From Thiobacillus sp. UBA6918 (lineage in GTDB: Bacteria; Pseudomonadota; Gammaproteobacteria; Burkholderiales; Thiobacillaceae): a DNA stretch of 5,440 nt. Of this stretch, positions 1-4,832 are shown in pieces. The DNA is taken from assembly GCA_002450925.1 (NCBI GenBank), contig DKAU01000001.1, positions 1,043 through 6,482 of the forward strand. The letters are read 5' to 3'. The notes under the pieces were generated by a model. The model saw only the letters and a program-made list of their open reading frames with translations, had not been told where the DNA came from and made no database searches. The translations under genes were made by a program, and so were the position numbers. Positions within the stretch are counted from its first letter, which is position 1. Each line of letters opens with the position of its first letter.

Positions 1-21
1 GCCCTTCGGGGCCGTCTTTTT
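1..21 (+). terminator. Intrinsic terminator, left arm cut by window edge
   Basis: GCCC (1-4) pairs with GGGC (9-12) around a TTCG tetraloop (5-8). CGTC (13-16) follows and probably pairs with an upstream GACG that lies outside the window. Five T residues (17-21) come next. This is the usual shape of a Rho-independent terminator on the plus strand. It may end the gene to the left. Because it sits only 23 bases before the next start codon, it could instead be a leader attenuator of the ANTAR operon. Confidence 0.75.
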
Positions 22-44
22 AGGCAGCTTAAGAAACATGGATT

Positions 45-641
45 ATGAGTAGCAGCAATAAAGACACAAGACAGCCACTCAAGGTAATGCTGCTAAAGGA
101 TGCCACCCATCGACTGGAATGGGTAACGCAATCGCTACAGGATGCCGAGTGCGAAGTCGTGCCGTTTTCCGGGTCGCTTCTGGAACTGGAAGCGGCCATT
201 CTTCGCGAAGCGCCCGATGTAATCATGATTGACACCGAATCGCCCAGCCGCGACACGCTGGAGCACGTTTGCATTTTTTGCCAGGTCTGTCCACACCCGG
301 TCGTCATGTTCACAGAGGACAATGACACCGAGAAACTGCGCATGGCCGTGCGCGCCGGGGTGGCCGCCTATGTCGTGGCCGGGCTTTCAACCGAGCGTGT
401 GCGTCCCATCCTGGAAGCAGCCATTACCCGGCACGAAATACAAAACGAACTGGCTCAGGAACTCTCTGATACCAAGGCGACACTTGCAGACCGGGAAAGC
501 ATCGATCAGGCGAAGCGCCTGTTCATCAGACAGGGGTTGAGCGAAGAAGCCGCTTATCAGCGGCTTCGCAAAATGGCGATGGATTCCGGAAGAGGACTCG
601 CCGATGTCGCCCGGACCTGCCTGCAACGAGCAACAACATGA
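45..641 (+). CDS. NasT/AmiR-type response regulator with ANTAR RNA-binding domain
   Basis: This 198-residue protein has a receiver-like domain (about residues 12-125) and a C-terminal ANTAR domain (about 137-195). Regulators of this family bind paired hairpins in nascent mRNA leaders and prevent transcription termination. The receiver keeps the likely phosphoacceptor D63 in MIDTESPSRDTLE and the NasT-like VVMFTEDND segment (86-94) and AYVV (108-111). The acidic pair of the active site is reduced to K18-D19, and the conserved beta5 lysine is replaced near A112, so control by phosphorylation is doubtful. The ANTAR part shows the family pattern: AK (156-157), GLSEEAAYQRLRKMAM (164-179) and LADVA (185-189). 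The start at 45 leaves a short 11-residue lead before beta1. No strong Shine-Dalgarno sequence precedes it. ATG at 87 would cut into beta1. The stop overlaps the next start by four bases (ATGA), so the two genes are coupled. Family assignment is firm; the RNA target is unknown. Confidence 0.93.
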   Translation: MSSSNKDTRQPLKVMLLKDATHRLEWVTQSLQDAECEVVPFSGSLLELEAAILREAPDVIMIDTESPSRDTLEHVCIFCQVCPHPVVMFTEDNDTEKLRMAVRAGVAAYVVAGLSTERVRPILEAAITRHEIQNELAQELSDTKATLADRESIDQAKRLFIRQGLSEEAAYQRLRKMAMDSGRGLADVARTCLQRATT

Positions 642-1567
642 CCTGGATGCTGCCAGCCATTCGCGAACGCCGGTCCATGCTGGCGTCCCACCTTGGCGAC
701 CGACTGGAACGTGTCGCCAGGCGCCTGGAAGAGAGTCTGGACAATCCGGACAAAATGGATCTCGCCCTTGCCGACGCCGTATCGGAACTTGCCCCGGCCA
801 ATATGCTCTATGTCGTCGACCGGCATGGCTGGCAAATATCCTCAAACATTTCCGCAAGGGGTGCAGACACGGCCGTGCGCGGGCAGGATTTGTCCATTCG
901 ACCGCATTTCCGCGTAGCCTCCGCGGCAAAAATGCTGCTTTCCCAGGTCTATGTGTCGCGCCTTACCGGCATGCCCTGCATCACCGCCGTGCAATGCATT
1001 CAGCATGGCGCACACACCATGGCTTACCTTGCCGCAGATTTTTCCCTGAGCGATCTTGCGCTCCCGGGAGAAGCCGCTATCCAGCCAAGGTCCTGGATGC
1101 AGATAAAAGGCGATCCGGCCATCCGGCAGGGACTATTCAACCAGTGCAGGGTGGAATCCGACATGGACAAGAACATGGATGATGTCATCGGCATCGTTGA
1201 AGGGCTCATGCGAGACCGTGGCATCTTCCATGCCAAGCTGCATTTCTCCAGCAGCCGCGCCACCCTGTGGCTGGCCAGCGACCCCATGCGTTACCGGGTG
1301 CACGTGCTGGACGAAATACTTTCTCCAGAAGTCTCCCTGGCCTACCCCAACACCCGCTATCCATCCGAAGCTTGCATCACGCCTGACAAAATCAGGCCCG
1401 TGATGCAGAAACTGAAGGAACTGCGTGACGTGGATGAGAACGTCTACCTTCGCGCGGGGTCGCTCAACGTGGTGAATGGGCTCGTTGGCTTGAACTTCTC
1501 ATGCGACGGCTCGCACTACCTGCCAGTGGAAGAATTTCTATCGCGCGATGCGCGTTTCTGGTTTTAG
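638..1567 (+). CDS. Soluble PDC/Cache-like sensor-domain protein, probable partner of the ANTAR regulator
   Basis: This 309-residue protein begins in the ATGA overlap with the ANTAR gene. No signal peptide or transmembrane segment is visible, so it should be cytoplasmic. Residues 1-50 are charged and helical. About residues 55-140 resemble a PDC (PhoQ/DcuS/CitA, Cache-like) ligand-binding fold: the hairpin LYVVDRHGWQISSN (57-70), RGQDLSIRPHF (81-91), the strand segment LSQVYVSRLTGMPCITAVQC (101-120), then LAADFSL (131-137). PDC proteins usually sense small molecules outside the cell; a cytoplasmic one is less common. Residues 150-309 match no domain that I recognise. They include a charged helix (175-194), a strand-like stretch (198-224) and a conserved-looking tail around 265-305. 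No kinase, GGDEF, EAL or HTH motif is present. Its position suggests that it controls the ANTAR protein, as NasS controls NasT and AmiC controls AmiR. That role is inferred from gene order. The C-terminal part could also be a second sensor domain. Confidence 0.85.
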   Translation: MTWMLPAIRERRSMLASHLGDRLERVARRLEESLDNPDKMDLALADAVSELAPANMLYVVDRHGWQISSNISARGADTAVRGQDLSIRPHFRVASAAKMLLSQVYVSRLTGMPCITAVQCIQHGAHTMAYLAADFSLSDLALPGEAAIQPRSWMQIKGDPAIRQGLFNQCRVESDMDKNMDDVIGIVEGLMRDRGIFHAKLHFSSSRATLWLASDPMRYRVHVLDEILSPEVSLAYPNTRYPSEACITPDKIRPVMQKLKELRDVDENVYLRAGSLNVVNGLVGLNFSCDGSHYLPVEEFLSRDARFWF

Positions 1568-1571
1568 CGTT

Positions 1572-1606
1572 AAAAAAATGGCAAACCCCAAACATCAGGT
1601 TTGCCA
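1572..1606 (-). terminator. Intrinsic terminator of the minus-strand cupin gene
   Basis: TGGCAAACC (1579-1587) and GGTTTGCCA (1598-1606) form a perfect 9-bp stem with a 10-base loop. Read on the minus strand, the stem is followed at once by seven T residues (complement of the A run 1572-1578). It lies 50 bases beyond the cupin stop codon. On the plus strand the A run comes before the hairpin and no T run follows, so it should act mainly on minus-strand transcription. Confidence 0.88.
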
Positions 1607-1610
1607 CGAA

Positions 1611-1648
1611 GGAGACCGTACCAATCGTTACGCTTTGTCAGCGTCTCC
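1611..1648. repeat. Inverted repeat in the convergent gap
   Basis: GGAGAC (1611-1616) is complementary to GTCTCC (1643-1648). Inside it, CGTA (1617-1620) can pair with TACG (1629-1632). No T run follows on either strand. It could add to termination or to 3'-end stability between the converging genes, but it is weak and may be chance. Confidence 0.35.
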
Positions 1649-1655
1649 GATCAAA

Positions 1656-2051
1656 TCACTTTCTTTCCACCATCACCGACTGACAAACATGGTCGCTGAC
1701 ATTCTGGAATGAATGTGAAGAGACAGGTTTTTGCAGGACAGCAGACCCCGCCTTGTATGAGCCCTCTTTCGCTACAGTGCCATCCGGGCGGAAGATCTTT
1801 CTGTCACAGTCCGTAAGGTGATAGACGGCATTGGCAGTATGCGAATGAAAGGCATCTTTCTGCCCGGGCTGCCAGGTCATCACCAAAACCCTGAAGTTTT
1901 CATCCTCAGCCACAAGTTTATACACACCGGGCTCAGCCACGTTGGCGAACGGCGCATCCTCCGCCACGACAACAGCCGGTAAAGCCATAACCGACATCAT
2001 GGCAAAAGCGCCTGCCGCAATACCCTTAGCATTCACTTTGAAAGCGTTCAT
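1656..2051 (-). CDS. Secreted single-domain cupin protein
   Basis: From the chosen start this is a 131-residue protein. Residues 1-30 form a Sec signal peptide, with a short basic n-region, a hydrophobic core (11-29) and likely cleavage after VVVA (27-30), leaving about 100 periplasmic residues. The mature part is one small cupin barrel. Motif 1 is G63-QKDAF-H69-S-H71; motif 2 is G102 followed by P109 and H113-SFQ-N117. The three histidines can hold a metal ion. The glutamate usual in motif 1, three to four residues after the second His, is missing. C82 and C123 could form a disulfide. ATG at 2051 is chosen because GGAGG lies five bases upstream and the signal peptide then has normal length. 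The upstream in-frame ATGs at 2054, 2063 and 2105 have poor spacing or give an over-long n-region. A terminator follows the stop. Its enzymatic or binding role is unknown; cupins of this size range from dioxygenases to sensors. Confidence 0.82.
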   Translation of the reverse strand: MNAFKVNAKGIAAGAFAMMSVMALPAVVVAEDAPFANVAEPGVYKLVAEDENFRVLVMTWQPGQKDAFHSHTANAVYHLTDCDRKIFRPDGTVAKEGSYKAGSAVLQKPVSSHSFQNVSDHVCQSVMVERK

Positions 2052-2056
2052 CATTT

Positions 2057-2061
2057 CCTCC
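2057..2061 (-). promoter_or_regulatory. Shine-Dalgarno site that decides the cupin start
   Basis: On the minus strand GGAGG lies five bases before ATG at 2051 and only two before ATG at 2054. Normal spacing favours the inner start, MNAF. A second GGAGG just before the ATG at 2105 is also only two bases away, which argues against the longer reading frame. Confidence 0.65.
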
Positions 2062-2127
2062 ATTAACGCGCTCCGGATCAATACCCAGGACAAAGGGGAA
2101 CGCATTACCTCCGTCCGTCCATATCCA

Positions 2128-2511
2128 TCAGTGCACCCTGGACACCGAATCGATCAAAACGCCGATGTCGTGGGTCAACTCGGAGACTTCAGCCAGCGCA
2201 TCGATCTTCGAGTTTTCCTTCCCGGTTATTGCATGCATGCCCAGACTGCTTGCACGCAACGCCATGGCTGGCGAGAGCATGGCCAGCAGACGTCCAAAAC
2301 TGTCCAGCACTTCCCTGTCTGGCTGGTTGGATCGCCTGTAGACAGCCATTAATTGCCCTGCAAGCACAAGAAACGCCACCGCCCGCTTTTCCGATTCAGA
2401 CAACAACGCAAGCTGCTGAATCGATTTCTGGCCTTCGTTAACAAGAAGCAGCATCGATGCGTCCCGCTTCAAACGCGACGCAGCAAACAACAGTTCCGCT
2501 CCTTCATCCAT
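2128..2511 (-). CDS. Small helical protein of unknown function
   Basis: From the chosen start this is a 127-residue protein that I do not recognise. It appears almost wholly alpha-helical: amphipathic stretches run at about 3-36, 40-60, 66-96 and 101-125, broken near SNQPD (61-65) and TGKENSK (96-102). It contains no cysteine or tryptophan, no signal peptide and no clear membrane segment, although AVAFLVLAGQLMAV (44-57) is hydrophobic. The pattern would suit a four-helix bundle, for instance a signalling or scaffold protein, but there is no motif to prove it. ATG at 2511 is chosen over ATG at 2538 because GAGGAG lies six bases upstream of it. The gene is 76 bases upstream of the cupin gene on the same strand with no terminator between, so the two may be co-transcribed. 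It is divergent from the first substrate-binding protein gene. Confidence 0.68.
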   Translation of the reverse strand: MDEGAELLFAASRLKRDASMLLLVNEGQKSIQQLALLSESEKRAVAFLVLAGQLMAVYRRSNQPDREVLDSFGRLLAMLSPAMALRASSLGMHAITGKENSKIDALAEVSELTHDIGVLIDSVSRVH

Positions 2512-2517
2512 GGCATG

Positions 2518-2523
2518 CTCCTC
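2518..2523 (-). promoter_or_regulatory. Shine-Dalgarno site that decides the start of the helical protein
   Basis: GAGGAG on the minus strand sits six bases before ATG at 2511. The alternative ATG at 2538 has no comparable site, so the shorter 127-residue product is preferred. Confidence 0.65.
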
Positions 2524-2575
2524 AAAACACGCCCTCATGTTGGTACATGAAGAAGCTTTGGAAAATCCTGCTCAA

Positions 2576-2599
2576 GCACTAATACCAAAGTCTTAGTGC
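2576..2599. repeat. 24-bp near-palindrome, candidate operator
   Basis: GCACTAA (2576-2582) and TTAGTGC (2593-2599) are perfect inverted arms around a 10-base centre. Two inner pairs, AC at 2584-2585 with GT at 2590-2591, continue the symmetry. The size and dyad symmetry suit a dimeric regulator. No T run follows, so it is unlikely to be a terminator. It lies 64 bases before the minus-strand start and 142 before the plus-strand start, and it overlaps the weak -10-like TAATAC. Confidence 0.6.
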
Positions 2600-2690
2600 C
2601 CGAACGTATCCACGGATATATGATGGAATGGAGCAACAGAGCACCCCGATGCCTCTGCTCCCGTACACCGGCTGATGGATCAGGAGGCAT

Positions 2691-2709
2691 ATCCGGGAAG
2701 TTGCCCGAT
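2691..2709 (+). other. Possible leader hairpin upstream of the first binding-protein gene
   Basis: CGGG (2694-2697) pairs with CCCG (2704-2707) around the hexaloop AAGTTG. AT/AT (2691-2692 with 2708-2709) extends the stem past a bulged C. An adjacent longer-range stem pairs ATGCCTC (2649-2655) with GAGGCAT (2684-2690). The pair lies 21 bases before the ribosome binding site. No T run follows. Two neighbouring stems recall ANTAR targets, but the loop lacks G at position 4. Confidence 0.35.
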
Positions 2710-2741
2710 CAAGCCATTAAGAACTGGTATGGAGATTTGCC

Positions 2742-3722
2742 ATGCATACCCTGCTACCGCGATTCCTTTTATCTGTACTGATTGTGTTTGTTGCTGCAGA
2801 AGCAGCTTTGGCTGCACAGAAAAATCCTGTGCGGATTGGAGTCCTTGCATTGACTGCTGCAGCATGCCAAAGCAAGGACTTTATTGAAGGCATGAAAGAA
2901 CTGGGTTACCAGGAAGAAAAGGACTTCAAAATAGAATGCCGTGATGCTGGCGGCAAACTGGACGCACTCGACAAAGCAGCCGTGGAACTGGTCAAGACCA
3001 GCCCGGCCTTAATCCTGGCATTTGGCCAGATCAATACCTACGCCATACATAAAGCCACCCGCGCCATCCCGGTAGTCATGGTTGCAAGCGGGGACCCGGT
3101 ATTTTTCGGGTTTGCCAAAAGTCTCGCCAAGCCGGGGGGAAACATGACGGGGCTTACCTACTATGCCCCCGAACTCTCTGCAAAACGGATTGAACTGCTC
3201 AAAACAGTTCTTCCCGGCCTGAAACGCGTGGCGGTGCTTGGCAATCCTGCGGCCTCGCCCGAGCTTTACAAGGTTTACGAACGTGACGTTCAGAGTGCCG
3301 CAAAAAAACTCGGCCTGCATGTCGTTACCTACGACGCCAACAATTCACATGAAATCGAAACTGCCTTTGAGCAAATGGCCAAAGACCGCATGCAGGCTGT
3401 TTACGCACTGCCCAACTATCTGTTTGCACAAAACGCTCAGACCATTGCCGATCTGTCCAGGATAAACGGCTTGCCCAGCATTCACTTCATGATGGGTTAC
3501 GCACCGCTTGGCGGCCTGCTGTCATACGGCCCTGACTATGATTTGCTTCATCGTCGAACAGCCGCGTATGTAGACAAGATTCTGCATGGCGCAAAGCCCG
3601 GGGATCTTCCTGTCAACCAGCCGGAGCGTCTGGAACTCATTCTGAACATGGGTGTGGCCAAGGAGCTTGGCTTGTCCATTCCGGAGAACCTGCTGCTCCG
3701 TGCCGACAGGATCGTCGAATGA
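2742..3722 (+). CDS. ABC-type periplasmic substrate-binding protein (PF04392 family), first of a tandem pair
   Basis: This 326-residue protein is a complete, normal-length member of the ABC substrate-binding family that includes TrpX-like proteins. Residues 1-24 are a signal peptide with cleavage near AEAALA|AQK. There is no lipobox cysteine, so the mature protein should be free in the periplasm. Family hallmarks in order: RIGVLAL (31-37), IPVVMVASGDPV (109-120), LAKPGGNMTGL (128-138), KRIELLK (148-154), RVAVLGNP (162-169), LSYGPD (260-265), YVDKILHGAKPGDLPV (276-291) and LLLRADRIVE (317-326). C42 and C66 of the mature protein could form a disulfide. GGAG (2731-2734) lies seven bases before the start. 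The ligand cannot be told from sequence; members bind amino acids and other small organic molecules. No permease or ATPase gene is visible. The second paralogue starts 59 bases downstream with no terminator between, so one operon is likely. Confidence 0.93.
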   Translation: MHTLLPRFLLSVLIVFVAAEAALAAQKNPVRIGVLALTAAACQSKDFIEGMKELGYQEEKDFKIECRDAGGKLDALDKAAVELVKTSPALILAFGQINTYAIHKATRAIPVVMVASGDPVFFGFAKSLAKPGGNMTGLTYYAPELSAKRIELLKTVLPGLKRVAVLGNPAASPELYKVYERDVQSAAKKLGLHVVTYDANNSHEIETAFEQMAKDRMQAVYALPNYLFAQNAQTIADLSRINGLPSIHFMMGYAPLGGLLSYGPDYDLLHRRTAAYVDKILHGAKPGDLPVNQPERLELILNMGVAKELGLSIPENLLLRADRIVE

Positions 3723-3781
3723 GAATCCCATTTCATGGCAGCCGTTCATCAGCAATGCATGTTCATTTACAGGGGGTCTGA

Positions 3782-4756
3782 ATGCTGCGTCGTCACTTTC
3801 TCTTGCTCGCCTTGTCAGCTTTATCAGTCCTCACTTCCTCTGCTTTCGCACAGCCGAAACTGCCGCTGGTGGTCTGGCTGAGTTATGCCGACGAGAAAAC
3901 GGTAGCGTCGTATTTCAATGCAGTGCAGAACGGCTTGCGCCAGCGCGGTCTGATCGACGGCAAGACGATTCGTCAGGAGAACTACTATGCGCAATTCTCC
4001 AAAGATCGTCTGAAGCAACTGATTCCGGAGATCGTTTCAAAAAATCCGGACGTGGTCATCCTGCAGGGCGCCGCAATCAAGCCCATGACGGAAGCAACCC
4101 GGACCATCCCACTGGTTATTGCTTCCAGTGGTGATCTGGTGCTCGGGAAACTGGTGGACAGCCTGGCTCGACCCGGCGGCAACGTTACCGGTTTGCAGTT
4201 CCTGGCGATTGATCTAGTCGGCAAGCGCATGGAACTGCTCAAGGAGATCATCCCCCGCCTCAGCCGTGTGGCAGTCATTGCCGATCCGGGACATGCCGGA
4301 GAAACGGACGAACGTGCCAAAACTATTGCCATAGCCGAGAAGTTGGGCATCAGCGTTGACTACAGGCCCGTTACCAATCCAGCCGAATTGCAGACTGCGC
4401 TCGATTTCGTACATGACTCTGGCGCCGAGGCCATCGTGGCTTTTCCTGACTCCATCACCTTTGGCCCTCGCAAGCGCATCGCCGACTTTGCCATCAAGAA
4501 CAAGCTCCCGACAGTATCGGGCTGGGATGCCTATGCCGACGCGGGATTCCTGCTTATTTATGGCCCCAGCCTGAATGCTGCATGGGAACGGATGGCTTAC
4601 TTCGTCGACCGAATCCTCAAGGGGGACAAACCGGCAGACCTGCCTGCCGAGATACCCAGCGTGATCGAAATGGTCGTCAATCTGAAAACAGCCAAGGCAC
4701 TGGGCATCACCGTGCCGGAAAAGGTGCTGCTTAGGGCAAACAGGGTGATTGAGTAG
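3782..4756 (+). CDS. ABC-type periplasmic substrate-binding protein (PF04392 family), second of a tandem pair
   Basis: This 324-residue paralogue of the preceding gene is complete. Residues 1-23 form a signal peptide ending SSAFA|QPK, without a lipobox. Family segments are all present: LVVWLSY (29-35), IPLVIASSGDLV (109-120), LARPGGNVTGL (128-138), GKRMELLKEIIPRLSRVAVIADP (147-169), LIYGPS (258-263), YFVDRILKGDKPADLP (273-288) and AKALGITVPEKVLLRANRVIE (304-324). Likely ligand-contact regions differ from the first copy: QGAAIK (95-100) replaces FGQINT, SSGDLV replaces ASGDPV, and SGWDAYADAGF (246-256) replaces IHFMMGYAPLGG. The two proteins therefore probably bind different ligands. AGGGGG (3771-3776), five bases before the ATG, is the ribosome binding site. 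The mature protein has no cysteine, unlike its neighbour. A sensor gene starts 76 bases downstream. Role as importer component or periplasmic sensor cannot be settled here. Confidence 0.93.
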   Translation: MLRRHFLLLALSALSVLTSSAFAQPKLPLVVWLSYADEKTVASYFNAVQNGLRQRGLIDGKTIRQENYYAQFSKDRLKQLIPEIVSKNPDVVILQGAAIKPMTEATRTIPLVIASSGDLVLGKLVDSLARPGGNVTGLQFLAIDLVGKRMELLKEIIPRLSRVAVIADPGHAGETDERAKTIAIAEKLGISVDYRPVTNPAELQTALDFVHDSGAEAIVAFPDSITFGPRKRIADFAIKNKLPTVSGWDAYADAGFLLIYGPSLNAAWERMAYFVDRILKGDKPADLPAEIPSVIEMVVNLKTAKALGITVPEKVLLRANRVIE

Positions 4757-4784
4757 CGTCATCCCGGAAAATTACGCGCGAACA

Positions 4785-4798
4785 GAGTAGAGTTACTC
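4785..4798. repeat. Short inverted repeat before the sensor gene
   Basis: GAGTA (4785-4789) and TACTC (4794-4798) are inverted around GAGT, in the 76-base gap before the sensor start. No T run follows, so it is not a terminator. It could be a small operator, but arms of five bases are easily due to chance. Confidence 0.25.
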
Positions 4799-4832
4799 AA
4801 ATTAACCGAGCCGCGCCGATACCGTAGCCTCC

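Larger units (their letters stand above)
2512..2741. promoter_or_regulatory. Divergent intergenic regulatory region
   Basis: This 230-base stretch separates the minus-strand helical-protein gene from the plus-strand substrate-binding protein gene, so it should hold both promoters. It carries a strong near-palindrome (2576-2599), a shorter inverted repeat TATCC-AC-GGATA (2607-2618), CTTTGG (2556-2561) facing CCAAAG (2585-2590), and two possible leader hairpins (2649-2690 and 2691-2709). A weak sigma70-like pair on the plus strand is TTGGAA (2558-2563) with TAATAC (2580-2585), spaced 16 bases; the match is poor and the promoter is not secure. Open frames across the region overlap the real gene starts and lack family similarity. 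Confidence 0.6.

Noticed and set aside
38..52. Four-codon frame (MDYE) overlapping the ANTAR start
   Set aside because: It is too short to claim as a regulatory leader peptide and has no ribosome binding site of its own.
387..929. Minus-strand open frame of 180 codons across the ANTAR/PDC junction
   Set aside because: It is antisense to two well-supported genes, has an arginine- and proline-rich shadow composition, and lacks family features.
604..1182. Plus-strand open frame of 192 codons
   Set aside because: It is an alternative frame inside the PDC gene, rich in Arg, His and Pro as frame shadows of GC-rich genes are.
1942..2352. Plus-strand open frame of 136 codons
   Set aside because: It crosses two minus-strand genes with a signal peptide and cupin motifs or a good ribosome binding site, and has no coherent domain.
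2607..2618. TATCC-AC-GGATA inverted repeat as an operator
   Set aside because: The 12-bp symmetry is real, but it is short and unsupported by position relative to a clear promoter; mentioned only within the regulatory region.
2596..2781. Small plus-strand open frame in the divergent region
   Set aside because: It needs a GTG start at the palindrome, overlaps the true start of the binding-protein gene and shows no ribosome binding site.
4214..4762. Minus-strand open frame of 182 codons
   Set aside because: It is antisense to the second binding-protein gene, whose family match is certain.
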